The notes: generated by a model from the letters alone, not told the origin. DNA of 64,000 nucleotides from Mesorhizobium qingshengii (GCF_900103325.1 NZ_FMXM01000002.1:124001-188000), one strand, 5' to 3'. Positions 38,341-49,193 are shown, counted from the stretch's first letter. Translations and numbers: made by a program.

Positions 38341-40710
38341 TCAGAAGCGGGTCGATATGCCGAAGTTGAATTCCTGCACGTCGTCTGACGCTTCCTTCTT
38401 GACCGGGATCGCATAGTCGATACGGATCGGACCGAATGGCGAAGCCCACATCAGGCCGAGGCCGACCGAGGCACGCAATTTCATGCCAACTGACGACTGA
38501 TCAACCAGACCCGCAGCGACCTTGCTGCCGTAGAGCGTTGCCGCATCAGCGAAAACCGCGCCACGCAGGCCGAAACTTTCCGGAATGACCGGCAGCGGGA
38601 ACTGGGCTTCTGCGGAGGCATTGAAATAGGTGGTGCCGCCGAGATGGTCGCCAGCGCCGTCACTGTCGACCGGGCCGATGCCGCCATAGGCGAAACCGCG
38701 GATCATGCGGTCCGAGCTCTGGAAGTGATCAAAGACGCGCAGATCGCCGCCGCCATAGCCTTGGACAGTGCCGGCGCCACCCGATATCAGGCCCACCAAA
38801 TCCAACTGTTCCGACAGCGTCTGATAGACGCTGCCGCGACCCGTGATCTTGACGAATTTCGCATCGCCGCCGACACCAGCCACTTCCACGGTCGTGGTGG
38901 CGTAAATGCCTTCGTGCGGGTTCTTCATGTCGTCGATGGTGTTGTAAACCAGCCCGAGGCTGACCGACGACTTGATCCACGGACTCTGATCTATGCCATC
39001 CAAAATAGCGTTGGAAACAGTGCACTTGAGCGGATCGTAAACGCCACCGGTCACGCAACCATCGTCGAGTTTGTACTTCTCTTGCGAGATATTGTACGCG
39101 AGCTGGGTCGAGATGCTGTTGGTGATCGGCAAGCCGAAGCGCACCGTGGCCCCAACGGTATCGCTGTCGTAGTGATCATAGTTCCTCGTCTGCTTGAAGA
39201 CGTCGAAGCCGGCGGCGATACGCCGTCCGAGGAAATACGGCTCTGTGAACGAAATGCTGTAGTCGCGCGAATTCTTGCCGCCACCCGCCGACAACTTGAT
39301 GAACTGGCCTCGGCCGAGGAAGTTGCGCTCGGTGATCGATCCTTCGACGGACGGGCCAGCCGTGTCGCCACCGGTCGAATAGCCAGCGCCGACAGAAAAC
39401 TCGCCGGTCGACTTTTCGACCACATCGACTACCAGCACGACCTGATCGGGCTGCGAACCCGGCACCGTCGAAATCTCGACTTTGTCAAAGTAATTGAGGT
39501 CTTCCAGACGCTTCTTCGCGCGCTGGATGAGCACCTGGTTGAAGGCGTCACCCTCACTGACGTCGAATTCGCGGCGAATGACATAGTCACGCGTGCGATC
39601 GTTGCCGCGGATTTCGATGCGCTCAATGTAGGCCTTGGTGCCCTGATCGACGGTATAAACCACCGAAATGGTGTGATTCTCGAAGTTGCGGTCGCCACGC
39701 GGCGTCACCTGCGCGAAGGCATAGCCGGAACCGGCCACCTTCTCGGTCAGCGCGATGATGGTGTTCTCGACATCCTTGGCGTTGTAGACATCGCCCTTGT
39801 GGGTCTCGACCACCGATTCCAGCGACTTCGAGTCGACTTCCGGGATCGTGCTTTCGACGCTGATATCGCCGAATGTGTAACGGTCGCCTTCCTGAACGGT
39901 GATGGTGACCGTGTATTTGTTCGTCGTGTTGTCGAGCTCGCCGACAGCGGACACGACCTGGAAGTCGGCATAGCCGTGATTGTAGTAGAAACGGCGCAGC
40001 AGTTCTTGGTCGGCGCGCAGCTTGTCGTCGTCATAGACGTCGTCGCGCAGCACGAACGAAATCCACGACGAACGCTTGGTCGTGATCACATCCGACAAGC
40101 GACGGCTGGAATAGGCGCTGTTGCCAACGAAGTTGATCGCCGCGATCTGCGTGCGGCCACCTTCGTTGATGTTGAAGACCACGTTCACGCGGTTGTCGCC
40201 GAGCTCCATGATCTGGGTGGTCACGGCGGCGTCGTCTCGGCCGATACGCTTGTAGGCAGCCTTGACCGATTCGACGTCGGCATCGAGCGTCGCTTGCGAG
40301 AACGTTCCGCGCGGCTTCAACTGCACCGCTGCCGCAAGGGCATTGTCCTTGAGCTTCTTGTTGCCCTGGAACAGCACCTGGTTGACGACCTTGTATTCGG
40401 AAACCTTGACCACCAGCGTCGAGCCGACCTGGTTGATCTGCACATCCGAGAACAGGCCCGTGCCGAACAGCGCCTTGATGGCGTTGTCGATATCGGAACT
40501 GGAGAAGGCCTTGCCCGGCTTGATGGTGATGTAGTTGCGGATGGTTTCGGCGTCGATACGCTGATTACCGCTCACTTCGACTCTGCTGACGACAGCGGCC
40601 TCGGCCGCCGATGTGGCAACGAACTGCACTGCGAGCGCGCCTGGCACGACCAGAGCCGCAGACAGGGTCACCGCGGAAGCGGCGCTCAAAAACTTGGATG
40701 CTGCCTTCAT
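38341..40710 (-). CDS. bamA: Outer membrane protein assembly factor BamA
   Basis: A 789-residue Omp85 protein. A signal peptide of about 35-40 residues ends near SAAEAA; five POTRA domains follow (about 40-430, with VSRVEVSGNQRIDAETI the first) and then the beta barrel. The C terminus DVQEFNFGISTRF ends in Phe as barrels do. It inserts beta-barrel proteins into the outer membrane. The upstream gap of 217 bases may hold its own promoter. Confidence 0.97.
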   Translation of the reverse strand: MKAASKFLSAASAVTLSAALVVPGALAVQFVATSAAEAAVVSRVEVSGNQRIDAETIRNYITIKPGKAFSSSDIDNAIKALFGTGLFSDVQINQVGSTLVVKVSEYKVVNQVLFQGNKKLKDNALAAAVQLKPRGTFSQATLDADVESVKAAYKRIGRDDAAVTTQIMELGDNRVNVVFNINEGGRTQIAAINFVGNSAYSSRRLSDVITTKRSSWISFVLRDDVYDDDKLRADQELLRRFYYNHGYADFQVVSAVGELDNTTNKYTVTITVQEGDRYTFGDISVESTIPEVDSKSLESVVETHKGDVYNAKDVENTIIALTEKVAGSGYAFAQVTPRGDRNFENHTISVVYTVDQGTKAYIERIEIRGNDRTRDYVIRREFDVSEGDAFNQVLIQRAKKRLEDLNYFDKVEISTVPGSQPDQVVLVVDVVEKSTGEFSVGAGYSTGGDTAGPSVEGSITERNFLGRGQFIKLSAGGGKNSRDYSISFTEPYFLGRRIAAGFDVFKQTRNYDHYDSDTVGATVRFGLPITNSISTQLAYNISQEKYKLDDGCVTGGVYDPLKCTVSNAILDGIDQSPWIKSSVSLGLVYNTIDDMKNPHEGIYATTTVEVAGVGGDAKFVKITGRGSVYQTLSEQLDLVGLISGGAGTVQGYGGGDLRVFDHFQSSDRMIRGFAYGGIGPVDSDGAGDHLGGTTYFNASAEAQFPLPVIPESFGLRGAVFADAATLYGSKVAAGLVDQSSVGMKLRASVGLGLMWASPFGPIRIDYAIPVKKEASDDVQEFNFGISTRF

Positions 40711-40927
40711 CGGGCTTAATAACCTTTTCTCGTAGTCCCCACGGCGAGAAAACCGGACGTGCGGTAATTTCCCCTACCGTATTAACCGGATTTTCCCTAC
40801 ACGCAAGGCTTCTGGTTAATTTGTATTTACTTAACCCTGCGGCGTGGCTTTCGCGTCACTCATATCCCCGTGCATGGTAAACGGCGTCTCAACATCGACC
40901 ATGTTCAAGGCAAATTTCTTCATGATT
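40711..40927 (-). promoter_or_regulatory. rseP-bamA intergenic region
   Basis: 217 relatively AT-rich bases with GGTTAAT-type runs (40790-40835) and no credible gene. It likely carries a bamA promoter, as upstream of bamA in other Gram-negatives, but I could not fix -35 and -10 elements. Confidence 0.4.
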
Positions 40928-42070
40928 TCAGCACCCAAACAGATCGTTCCAGAAAACGAACCCCATGAAGCACAGCACCAGAAGCAACCCGGCCCGATAG
41001 GCCATTTCCATCATCCGGTCAGACACCGGACGACGGATGATGGCCTCCACCCCGTAGAACAACAGATGGCCGCCGTCGAGGGGGGGAATCGGCAAAAGGT
41101 TTAGAATACCTATCCCGACAGACAGCAGCGCAACGAGTTGCACAAGCCATTCGAAACCCAGTTTTGCCGCCTTGCCGGCCATGTCGGCGATCTTCACCGG
41201 GCCGCCCAGTTGGCATTTGTCCTCGCGCCCGACGACGAAGCGCTGCAGGAACTGGCCGGTGCGCTGGATGATGTGTCCGGTTTCCTCGACCGCCGCGGTC
41301 AGCGCGCCGGCGGGGCTGTAGGTGACGAGGCGCGGCTGGCCGAGTTCCTTGTTGTTGACGACGCCGATCACGGCCACCTTGACCTTGTTGCCGAGCGCGT
41401 CCTCCTGCTCCATCAGCCGCGGCGTCGCGGTCACGGTGACTTCGTTGCCGTCGCGCAGCATGACGAAGGTGATGGTGTCGCCCGCCCGGCCCGAAACCAG
41501 GCGCTGGACGTCGCCAAAGGTTTCAACCTTGCCGCCGTCGACGCTGACGAATCGGTCACCTGGCAGGATACCTGCCTTCGCCGCCGGGCTGTCGACGGTC
41601 ACCTCTGCCACCATCGGTTCCGAGACATAGCGCCCATAGGCGGCAAACAGCACGGCAAAGACGGTGATCGTCAGCAGGAAATTGAACAGCGGACCGGCCA
41701 CCACCGTCGCCGCGCGCTTCCAGATCGGTTGCGTATGGAAGGCGACCTTGCGCTCTTCCTCGGTCAGCGTTTCGAGCTCTTCCGAAGAAGGCTGGCTCGA
41801 GGTGGCGTTCATGTCGCCAACGAATTTGACATAGCCGCCAAGCGGTATCGCGCATAGTTTCCAGCGCGTGCCGTGGCTGTCGTTGAAGCCGAAGAGTTCC
41901 GGGCCGAAGCCGATCGAGAAGGCCCTGACCCCAATGCCGCACCAGCGGCCGACGAGGTAGTGGCCCATTTCATGGACGAACACCACCACCGTCAGCACGA
42001 ACAGGAAAGGCACGAGCGTGCCGAGAAAGAAGCCTTCCGTGCTGAAGATCGCGTGAAGAATCTCGTTCAA
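40928..42070 (-). CDS. rseP: Site-2 intramembrane zinc protease RseP
   Basis: A 380-residue M50 protease. HEMGHY at 33-38 binds zinc in the first membrane helix and IPPLDGGHLLFYG near 340 gives the third ligand. One PDZ domain is visible around 170-240 (AKAGILPGDRFVSVDGGKVE), fewer than the two of E. coli. It cleaves anti-sigma factors or signal peptide remnants in the membrane. It lies between cdsA and bamA as in many Gram-negatives; dxr, often found here, is absent. Confidence 0.95.
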   Translation of the reverse strand: MNEILHAIFSTEGFFLGTLVPFLFVLTVVVFVHEMGHYLVGRWCGIGVRAFSIGFGPELFGFNDSHGTRWKLCAIPLGGYVKFVGDMNATSSQPSSEELETLTEEERKVAFHTQPIWKRAATVVAGPLFNFLLTITVFAVLFAAYGRYVSEPMVAEVTVDSPAAKAGILPGDRFVSVDGGKVETFGDVQRLVSGRAGDTITFVMLRDGNEVTVTATPRLMEQEDALGNKVKVAVIGVVNNKELGQPRLVTYSPAGALTAAVEETGHIIQRTGQFLQRFVVGREDKCQLGGPVKIADMAGKAAKLGFEWLVQLVALLSVGIGILNLLPIPPLDGGHLLFYGVEAIIRRPVSDRMMEMAYRAGLLLVLCFMGFVFWNDLFGC

Positions 42071-42174
42071 GTCATGCCCTCAAATTCTTCCGCGGCGCAG
42101 GTAGCGCCGTGACTGTGACATCAATCCGGGCGAATCCAAGGCGTTGCGCGCATCGGATCGCGAAATGACACTGC

Positions 42175-42990
42175 TCAAATGGGAAACAGCCCCTGCGCCG
42201 GATGATCGGCGGTCGCCGAAATCCAGCCGATGACGTATAGGGCGAAAGCCGCCGCGACAAGCCCGTCGACACGATCCATGACGCCGCCATGGCCCGGGAT
42301 GAGCGTACCCGAATCCTTGCGGCCATGACGGCGCTTGACCCAGGATTCAAACAGGTCGCCGGCCTGGGCGACAATCGAAAGCGCGAGCGCCACCAGGCCG
42401 AGCAGCGCCAGATTGCCGATACCGGCGGCGGCGGCCAGGATGAGCCCCGCGACGATGCCCCCGACAGCGCCGCCAAGCGCCCCGCTGCGTGTCTTGCCCG
42501 GCGAGATCGACGGCGCCAGTTTCGGACCGCCAACGGCGCGACCGACAAAATAGGCAAAGATATCGGTGGCCCAGACGACCGCGAACAGAAACAGGATGGC
42601 AACGAGGCCTGAACGGTCGCCGTCGCGCAGCAAAGCGAGCGACAGTCCGGAAACGGTGGCATAGGCAAGGCCGGCCGCGTCCCATTGTCCGGCCTTGCGA
42701 ATCGAGGCGGCCATCGCCGTTGCGGCAACCACGATCACGACGAGAGGCAGCAGCCAGGACGCGGCAAGGCCGGCAATCAAGGCGCCAATGAACACAACAA
42801 GCAGTGCTTCGGGCAGGAAACCCAGGCCCGTTCCCTCGGTTGGACGCGACATGCGCGTCCATTCATAAAAGATCACCGCAGACATCACGGCGCAGAGCAA
42901 TCGGAAGGGCAGCCCCCCGAGCCACGTCAAGCCAAGGGTGATGATGGCAAGCACGATTGCCGAAATGACGCGAAGCTGAAGATTGCTCAT
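42175..42990 (-). CDS. cdsA: Phosphatidate cytidylyltransferase
   Basis: A 271-residue polytopic membrane enzyme with about eight hydrophobic segments. The CDP-DAG synthase signature is complete: [20 protein letters not shown] then GVMDRVDG. It makes CDP-diacylglycerol, the precursor of all phospholipids. Its ATG overlaps the uppS stop (ATGA). Confidence 0.96.
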   Translation of the reverse strand: MSNLQLRVISAIVLAIITLGLTWLGGLPFRLLCAVMSAVIFYEWTRMSRPTEGTGLGFLPEALLVVFIGALIAGLAASWLLPLVVIVVAATAMAASIRKAGQWDAAGLAYATVSGLSLALLRDGDRSGLVAILFLFAVVWATDIFAYFVGRAVGGPKLAPSISPGKTRSGALGGAVGGIVAGLILAAAAGIGNLALLGLVALALSIVAQAGDLFESWVKRRHGRKDSGTLIPGHGGVMDRVDGLVAAAFALYVIGWISATADHPAQGLFPI

Positions 42991-43721
42991 CTCGCGGCCG
43001 GTCGCGAAGCGACGCCCTGCGGGCCGAGTCCGCCAAAACGGCGTTCGCGGCCGGCAAACTCGCGCAAGGCCTCGGCAAGGTGCTCGCGGCTGAAGTCAGG
43101 CCAGTAGCAAGGCAGGAAGACGAGTTCACTATAGGCAGCCTGCCACAGAAGGAAGTTCGACAGCCGGAGTTCGCCGCTGGTGCGTATGACCAGTTCCGGG
43201 TCGGGAATGCCTTGTGTATCGAGACAGCCAGCAAAGCTTTCGGCGGTGATCGCCTCGCTGTCGAGTTCGCCACGCGCCACGGCTGAAGCCAGCTTGCGCG
43301 CCGTGCGAACGATCTCGTCGCGTCCACCGTAGTTGAAGGCGATTACCAGCGTCAGCGCTTCATTTCCGGCGGTCAGCGATTCGGCTTCATCAAGCAGCCC
43401 CCTGATGTCGGGCTGCAGCCCTGCCCTGTCGCCGATGATCCTGACCCGCACACCGCTCTGGTGCAACTCGGCGAGATCGCGGCGAATGAAAAGCTTCAGG
43501 AGGCCCATCAGGTCGCTGACTTCGGACTTTGGTCGCGACCAGTTCTCCGACGAGAAGGCATAGACGGTCAGGTAGGAGATGCCGAGACCAGGTGCCGCAC
43601 GCACCGTCTTGCGCAGCGCCTCGACACCGGCACGATGACCAGCAAGCCGCGGCATGCCGCGCGCCTTGGCCCAGCGTCCGTTTCCGTCCATGATGATCGC
43701 GACATGCGCGGGCGTTGCCAT
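42987..43721 (-). CDS. uppS: Undecaprenyl diphosphate synthase
   Basis: A 244-residue cis-prenyltransferase. [20 protein letters not shown] has the catalytic Asp 12, and [20 protein letters not shown] and [12 protein letters not shown] are conserved substrate regions. It makes the C55 carrier for peptidoglycan and O-antigen. It follows frr by 35 bases and is coupled to cdsA. Confidence 0.96.
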   Translation of the reverse strand: MATPAHVAIIMDGNGRWAKARGMPRLAGHRAGVEALRKTVRAAPGLGISYLTVYAFSSENWSRPKSEVSDLMGLLKLFIRRDLAELHQSGVRVRIIGDRAGLQPDIRGLLDEAESLTAGNEALTLVIAFNYGGRDEIVRTARKLASAVARGELDSEAITAESFAGCLDTQGIPDPELVIRTSGELRLSNFLLWQAAYSELVFLPCYWPDFSREHLAEALREFAGRERRFGGLGPQGVASRPAAR

Positions 43722-43756
43722 ATTCTCGCTTTCGAGCCAGCCGCTGCCGACCGACC

Positions 43757-44311
43757 CTAAACCTGCATGATTTCAGCTTCCTTATCGGAAAGCAGGTGAT
43801 CGATGGTGCTGATTGTCTCGTCAGTCAGTTTCTGGACCTGGTCGGAGCGCTTGCGCTGGTCGTCCTCGCTGATGTCGCCGTCCTTCTCCGCCTTCTTCAG
43901 GAAGTCCATGCCGTCGCGACGCACATGGCGTGCGGCGACACGGGCATTCTCGGCGTAGGTGTGCGAGATCTTGACCAGTTCCTTTCGGCGCTGTTCGTTG
44001 AGTTCGGGCAGCGGTATTCTGAGATTGGTGCCGTCGACGATCGGGTTGAAGCCCAGATTGGATTCGCGGATGGCACGGTCGACCGCACCGACCATCGACT
44101 TGTCCCAGACCGACACCGAAATCATGCGCGGCTCCGGCACCGAAACGTTGGCCACCTGGTTGATCGGCATGGTGGTGCCGTAGGCCTGTACCTGGATCGC
44201 GTCGAGCAGGTTGCTGGAGGCGCGACCGGTCCGCAGCGAAGCTAGATCATGCTTGAACGCGGCGATTGCCCCATCCATGCGCCGCTTGAGATCTTCGTAC
44301 TCACCACTCAT
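43757..44311 (-). CDS. frr: Ribosome recycling factor
   Basis: A 184-residue protein of standard length. [20 protein letters not shown] and [20 protein letters not shown] are family blocks. With EF-G it splits the post-termination ribosome. pyrH-frr is the usual order; a GC hairpin (CGGGGC-AAG-GCCCCG, 44351-44365) lies in the 109-base gap between them. Confidence 0.97.
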   Translation of the reverse strand: MSGEYEDLKRRMDGAIAAFKHDLASLRTGRASSNLLDAIQVQAYGTTMPINQVANVSVPEPRMISVSVWDKSMVGAVDRAIRESNLGFNPIVDGTNLRIPLPELNEQRRKELVKISHTYAENARVAARHVRRDGMDFLKKAEKDGDISEDDQRKRSDQVQKLTDETISTIDHLLSDKEAEIMQV

Positions 44312-44420
44312 CCTAGTCTCCTCGACCCGTCTGACGCGGGTTCACTGCTTCGGGGCAAGGCCCCGTGTTCGAGCCTGATTTTCGAAGCCGGTTTCCCTTT
44401 TTTCGGGATCCGGCCCCGGA

Positions 44421-45143
44421 TCAATCGTCCGCCACAACCGTGCAGCGGCCGCCGCCCCTCAGAATATCGCCAAAACCACCCTTTTCGTGGATCGAATAGA
44501 CGATTATCGGAATGTTGTTTTCCCGCGCAAGTGCAATCGCTGCCGTATCCATGATGGAGAGGCCGCGTTTTATGACTTCGCCATGGCTGATGCGCTCGAA
44601 ACGCGTCGCATTCGGGTCCTTCTTCGGGTCGGCCGAGTAGACACCGTCGACCTGGGTGCCCTTGAACAGCGCGTCGGCGCCGATTTCGGCCGCGCGAAGT
44701 GCCGCCGCCGAATCAGTGGTGAAGAACGGATTGCCGGTGCCGCCGGCAAAGATCACCACCTTGCCCTGGTTCATGTAGGCGGTCGCCTGGCGTTGCGAAA
44801 AGCTCTCGCAGAGCTCGGGCATGGCGATCGCGGAAAGCACCACGGCGTCGACGCCGATCTTGTTCAGCGACGTGCGCAGCGCCAGCGAATTGATGACCGT
44901 GGCAAGCATGCCCATGTGGTCGCCGGTGACGCGATCGCCGCCCTTGGAGGCCACGGCCACGCCGCGAAAGATGTTGCCGCCGCCGATGACGACGCCGACC
45001 TCGATGCCCAAGGCGCGAGCCTCGGCGATATCGCCGGCAATGCGATCGACGACGGATACGTCGATGCCGAAATGCTGTTCGCCCATCAATGCTTCGCCCG
45101 ACGCTTTCAGCAAGACACGTCGGTAGAGGGGCTTCACCGTCAT
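44421..45143 (-). CDS. pyrH: UMP kinase
   Basis: A 240-residue bacterial UMP kinase. ATG at 45143 with GAGG upstream gives MTVKPLYRRVLLKASGEALM; the longer frame to 45212 lacks support. GVVIGGGNIFRG and GTGNPFFTTDSAAALRAAEI are the nucleotide-binding and signature regions. It converts UMP to UDP. It lies 396 bases from tsf, so it may have its own promoter. Confidence 0.96.
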   Translation of the reverse strand: MTVKPLYRRVLLKASGEALMGEQHFGIDVSVVDRIAGDIAEARALGIEVGVVIGGGNIFRGVAVASKGGDRVTGDHMGMLATVINSLALRTSLNKIGVDAVVLSAIAMPELCESFSQRQATAYMNQGKVVIFAGGTGNPFFTTDSAAALRAAEIGADALFKGTQVDGVYSADPKKDPNATRFERISHGEVIKRGLSIMDTAAIALARENNIPIIVYSIHEKGGFGDILRGGGRCTVVADD

Positions 45144-45539
45144 CTGGGCCTCGTCATTTTTGCGTATGGCGCGTTCAGGGTGGCTACCCTCGCGCAGGCG
45201 CCGCCCCGACAATGGCGCGATGCCGTTTTCCGATACACGAAGGGCGCCGTGATGTCACGCGGCGCCCGAGCCGGAAACTGGAGATCTGGACGCTAAAGCA
45301 ATCGTCAGCTGACGCCGGCAAAAGTGCCTTTCATGAGCCCGGGGAGTAGCCTGTTGGCTTGTCGAGCTCCCGCGCGAAGTCGCAATCGATGAGCCGAAAC
45401 ATTCCTCTATTTCCCGCCGGGCGGCGATGGCGCCGAAGCTCAGGACCTTCATCGATACCGCGCAAGAAATCGGCCGGGCACCCTTGCGGACGCCCGGCCG
45501 AAAAATTTCGTCAGAAGGATAGATTGCCCGAAGGCAACC
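45144..45539 (-). other. tsf-pyrH intergenic region with two hairpins
   Basis: No gene is supported in these 396 bases. It contains the tsf terminator (45471-45500) and a second GC hairpin, GGGCGCC/GGCGCCC at 45242-45267. The pyrH promoter should lie between them. Confidence 0.5.
45471..45500 (-). terminator. tsf terminator
   Basis: CGGCCGGGC and GCCCGGCCG form a perfect 9-bp stem with a 12-base loop, about 40 bases past the tsf stop. ATTTCTTG follows on the coding strand. Confidence 0.7.
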
Positions 45540-46463
45540 TTACTTCTTCACCGCCGCCGCGACTTCCGCCGCGAAATCGGTCTCTTCCTTCTCGATGCCC
45601 TCGCCGAGCGCAAAGCGCAGGTATGCGGTAATTTTAGCCGGCGCGCCGATGTCCTTCTCGGCATCCTTCAGCGCCTTCTCGACGGTGATGTCGGGATTGA
45701 GCACGAAAGCCTGCTTCAGGAGTACGACTTCCTCGTAGAACTTGCGCAGACGGCCTTCGACCATCTTCTCGATGATCGCTTCCGGCTTGCCGGACTGACG
45801 CGCCTGATCGGAAAAGATAGCCTTCTCGCGCTCGATAGCCGCAGGGTCGAGTTCTTCCGTGGTCAACGCCATCGGGCTGGTGGCGGCGACATGCATGGCG
45901 ACTTGGCGCGCAAAGGCGTTGGCCGCATGCGCGTCGCCAGTCGTCTCGATCGCGACCAGCACGCCGAGCTTGCCGAGGCCGTCGGCAACCGCGTTATGAA
46001 CGTAGGTCGCGACTACGCCATGCGGAACGGTGAGCTTGGCCGAACGGCGGAAGCCCATGTTTTCGCCGATGGTGCCGACAGCGTCCTTGATGGTGTCGGC
46101 GACCGACTTGTCCGAACCTGGATATTTGGCTGCCGCGACCGCTTCGGTCTTGCCGCCATAGGCGAGCGCGACCTTGGCCACATTGGCAACGATCTCCTGG
46201 AACGCGGCATTGCGCGCAACGAAGTCGGTCTCGGAATTGACTTCGACGATGGCAGCCTCGCGCACACCTGAATCGACGCCGATCAGGCCCTCGGCCGCGG
46301 TGCGACCAGCCTTCTTGTCGGCCTTCGAAATGCCCTTCTTGCGCAGCCAGTCGACGGCCTCTTCCATATTGCCGTTGGTCTCGTTCAGTGCCGCCTTGCA
46401 ATCCATCATGCCCGCGCCGGTCAAGTCGCGGAGTTCTTTGACCTGTGCAGCCGAAATGCTCAT
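45540..46463 (-). CDS. tsf: Elongation factor Ts
   Basis: A 307-residue protein with [20 protein letters not shown] at the start and [16 protein letters not shown] near 76, both EF-Ts signatures. It recycles EF-Tu by GDP release. It follows rpsB with a hairpin between them. Confidence 0.97.
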   Translation of the reverse strand: MSISAAQVKELRDLTGAGMMDCKAALNETNGNMEEAVDWLRKKGISKADKKAGRTAAEGLIGVDSGVREAAIVEVNSETDFVARNAAFQEIVANVAKVALAYGGKTEAVAAAKYPGSDKSVADTIKDAVGTIGENMGFRRSAKLTVPHGVVATYVHNAVADGLGKLGVLVAIETTGDAHAANAFARQVAMHVAATSPMALTTEELDPAAIEREKAIFSDQARQSGKPEAIIEKMVEGRLRKFYEEVVLLKQAFVLNPDITVEKALKDAEKDIGAPAKITAYLRFALGEGIEKEETDFAAEVAAAVKK

Positions 46464-46547
46464 TGTCGCCTCTTTGTTTTAAATGCACCGACGCACCATC
46501 GGTACTCGATGATGCGTCTGTTTAGCGTGCCAAAATATGAGAAAGAT

Positions 46548-46567
46548 GAAGGCCGCAACCGGCCTTC
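46548..46567 (-). terminator. Hairpin between rpsB and tsf
   Basis: GAAGGCC and GGCCTTC form a perfect 7-bp stem around six bases, just after the rpsB stop. ATCTTTCTC follows on the coding strand. It is likely a partial terminator that lets some transcription reach tsf. Confidence 0.55.
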
Positions 46568-46572
46568 GATTA

Positions 46573-47355
46573 TCAAGCTTCGGGGACTTCCGGCGCCGGG
46601 GCCGGATCGAGCGCCGGCTCGACCGGAGCTTCGACCGAGGCGCCGATATCGATACCGAGTGCGCCCTGCTGACGGGCGATGCCGTCGATCGCAGCCTTGG
46701 CGATCAGGTCGCAGTAGAGCTGGATGGCGCGGGCCGCGTCGTCATTGCCGGGGATCGGGAAATCGATCTTGTCCGGATCGCAGTTCGAGTCGATGATGGC
46801 GACGACCGGAATGCCGAGACGCTTGGCCTCGAGGATCGCGATCGCTTCCTTGTTGGTGTCGATCACGAACATCAGGTCGGGCGTCGAGCCCATGTCCTTG
46901 ATGCCGCCGAGCGCCTTGTCGAGCTTCTCGCGCTCGCGATCGAGGTTCAGGCGCTCCTTCTTGGTCAGGCCCTGTGCCTCACCGGCCAGCATCTCGTCGA
47001 GCTTGCGCAGGCGCTGGATCGAGTTCGAGATCGTCTTCCAGTTGGTCAGCATGCCGCCAAGCCAGCGGGAGTTGACATAGTACTGGGCCGAACGCTGCGC
47101 GGCATCGGCGACAATGTCGGATGCCTGGCGCTTGGTGCCGACGAACAGCACGCGGCCGCCCTTGGCGACAGTGTCGGAAACCTGCTTCAGCGCCTGGTGC
47201 AGCAAAGGCACCGTCTGCGAGAGGTCGATGATGTGGATGTTGTTGCGAGCGCCATAGATGTAGGGCGCCATCTTCGGGTTCCAGCGGTGGGTCTGGTGGC
47301 CGAAGTGAATGCCAGCTTCCAAAAGCTGGCGCATGCTGAAATCAGGCAGAGCCAT
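46573..47355 (-). CDS. rpsB: 30S ribosomal protein S2
   Basis: A 260-residue protein. ATG at 47355 has AAAGGAAA upstream and gives [39 protein letters not shown] and [20 protein letters not shown] are S2 signatures. The last 25 residues form a Pro/Glu/Ala-rich extension ([17 protein letters not shown]) seen in rhizobial S2. It opens the long superoperon. Confidence 0.98.
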   Translation of the reverse strand: MALPDFSMRQLLEAGIHFGHQTHRWNPKMAPYIYGARNNIHIIDLSQTVPLLHQALKQVSDTVAKGGRVLFVGTKRQASDIVADAAQRSAQYYVNSRWLGGMLTNWKTISNSIQRLRKLDEMLAGEAQGLTKKERLNLDREREKLDKALGGIKDMGSTPDLMFVIDTNKEAIAILEAKRLGIPVVAIIDSNCDPDKIDFPIPGNDDAARAIQLYCDLIAKAAIDGIARQQGALGIDIGASVEAPVEPALDPAPAPEVPEA

Positions 47356-47482
47356 TCTTATTTCCTTTCCGGTTAGCCTCCACGGACACAGGCATTCTTG
47401 GACAAAGCCCTCGAACGCCACCGGAGGTTTCAGCCGGATTTCTCCCGGGCAGACACCAAAGTCCGTGTGTGGAATGAGCGCG

Positions 47483-47511
47483 CATATAGAGGGGATGCGC
47501 GACAAACGCAA
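47483..47511 (-). promoter_or_regulatory. rpsB promoter
   Basis: On the coding strand TTGCGT (47511-47506) and TATATG (47488-47483) are spaced by exactly 17 bases. The leader to the rpsB start would be about 120 bases, long enough for S2 autoregulation. Confidence 0.65.
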
Positions 47512-47558
47512 GTCGGGTGGCTTCTGTGATCCAGCGTGCGACGATGCGCGCCCTGCCG

Positions 47559-47837
47559 TCAGCGCTTTACCTTGCCGTTCGGCACCCTCACCCGCCTGAA
47601 GATCGCGACGATCTCCTCGCGGCTGCATTCGATGGCGCCGAGCCGCACCGCACGGTCGCGCTCGAAGCCGGTTATGTCATAATGCGGCGCCGATGTCTTG
47701 GGTGGTCCCTGGTAGGATGAGCGCTTGATGCCAAGCTCTGCGGCGAAGCGATGCAACTCGTCAGTATCGTCGGCCAGCAGATGGCACCAGCGATGACCAA
47801 CCCATTTCCAGATCGCCGCGTCGACATAGACCGCCAT
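47559..47837 (-). CDS. DUF4031 family protein
   Basis: A 92-residue protein starting [20 protein letters not shown]. The V-Y-V-D start, W-x-H-L-x-A-D, and [20 protein letters not shown] with [13 protein letters not shown] match DUF4031. Function is unknown. It lies upstream of rpsB in the same direction but likely outside that transcript. Confidence 0.85.
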   Translation of the reverse strand: MAVYVDAAIWKWVGHRWCHLLADDTDELHRFAAELGIKRSSYQGPPKTSAPHYDITGFERDRAVRLGAIECSREEIVAIFRRVRVPNGKVKR

Positions 47838-47879
47838 GAGGCTCGCCGCATTCCTTCATTTCGCCGGTCGAAAACCCGT

Positions 47880-49193
47880 CTAGCGATGATAGAAGGGATT
47901 CGGATAGAAAATGAAGCCGCGGCCGGCCTCGGCTTCGACCGCCGTGCTGGTCACTGTTTCCTGCATACGCCGGTGCAACTCGGCAACCGCGTCCTCGACC
48001 GAGCCGACATAGGCATGCAGGCCGAGTGGATCGGGCACCCGGATATGGGCGCAGCGCGGCCCGACCGGCTGCGGAATGAACCGATTCATCGTGTCGCGCA
48101 GTCCGCCCCGGCAATAGTCGTTGCGAATCCGCTTCAGATGCTCGGCGATCTCCTCCTGGGTGATGCGCGGATTGGCCGAGGCCCAAGACCCGACGCGTTG
48201 CAGTCTCAGGATCGTGTCGGCGAGCGCCCGGACCTGCTTCTGCCTTTCGACATCGCCGGCGTTTTCGCGCTGCCAGCGGCGCGACCGCCGCAGAAGCTCG
48301 GTGATGGCGGTGTTGGCAGCGTCGAATGAGATGGTTTCTCCAAGCCGGCGGCCCAGTTCGATCAAAAACACCCGCTGGCGCTCGGCATAGGGTGAGTTTT
48401 CGTCGGATGGCATGGCCCAGGCGGCCTCATCGCGGGCGAGCAGTATCGAATAGATATGATGGATGCGCTGCGGCAGGGTGTCGGCGGGGTTGCGCTCGAT
48501 TTTCAGATTTCGCTCGACATAGGCGCACTCCTTGGCCAGCGCCCGCTCCACATTCCCGGTGAAGGCGAGTTTCCAGACGACCGGTGCGATCCAGACCTTG
48601 AAATTCGGATCAGCCGCCCGCCCCTGCTTGAGGGCTTCGAGCCCCATCTCCACGGCACCCGGCAGCAACGGCGCAACGACATTGCCGTGCCAGCCGACGC
48701 CGCCTTCGGGATGCAGGAGCACGCCATGTCCTTTCACGGCCCAAGCCACCGAGTGTTCCCTGGCGGCGGCGCTGTTACCCGGTATCTGGGCGATCAGATT
48801 GTTGGCCAGCCAGAATTTCTGCATCATCCGGCCGAGACCGTTGACGACACCGTTCGTCGCCCAGGACGCCGCGAGCGGGCTGACCTGCGACACGATCTCC
48901 TTGTCGATCATCCAGTCGGTGAAGAACTCGGGATGAATGGGCGTGATGAAGGTGGCCTTGCCTGTACCGCAACTGGCCCGCAGCCGCTGAAGGTCGGCAT
49001 CGGGAAAATCGATGTGACGGACGTTGGCGACGCCTCGCAACCCGGCCAGGCGGTTGAACGGCAAGATATCGCGAAAGCCCGGTATGCCCCGCAGCATGAC
49101 GATCCGGTTGACCAACGTCATGATGTTGATCAGCGCCGGATTGGGCCTCGGCGCCACGAAAACATCGATCCTTCTCAAGCTGCTCCCCCGCAA
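47880..49193 (-). CDS. Acyltransferase-like protein (PlsC-type)
   Basis: A 437-residue protein. ITPIHPEFFTDWMIDKEIVS resembles the catalytic H-x4/5-D block, and VLLHPEGGVGWHGNVVAP the P-E-G-x block of glycerolipid acyltransferases. The remaining 220 residues are helical and Arg-rich with no known domain. No signal peptide or clear membrane helix, so it would act at the inner face of the membrane. The first residues are basic (MRGSSLRRIDVFV). Substrate unknown. Confidence 0.65.
   Translation of the reverse strand: MRGSSLRRIDVFVAPRPNPALINIMTLVNRIVMLRGIPGFRDILPFNRLAGLRGVANVRHIDFPDADLQRLRASCGTGKATFITPIHPEFFTDWMIDKEIVSQVSPLAASWATNGVVNGLGRMMQKFWLANNLIAQIPGNSAAAREHSVAWAVKGHGVLLHPEGGVGWHGNVVAPLLPGAVEMGLEALKQGRAADPNFKVWIAPVVWKLAFTGNVERALAKECAYVERNLKIERNPADTLPQRIHHIYSILLARDEAAWAMPSDENSPYAERQRVFLIELGRRLGETISFDAANTAITELLRRSRRWQRENAGDVERQKQVRALADTILRLQRVGSWASANPRITQEEIAEHLKRIRNDYCRGGLRDTMNRFIPQPVGPRCAHIRVPDPLGLHAYVGSVEDAVAELHRRMQETVTSTAVEAEAGRGFIFYPNPFYHR

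Noticed and set aside
38644..40719. 691-codon plus-strand ORF opposite bamA
   Set aside because: It is antisense to an unmistakable BamA, and its product is an Asp/Val/Arg-rich shadow without motifs.
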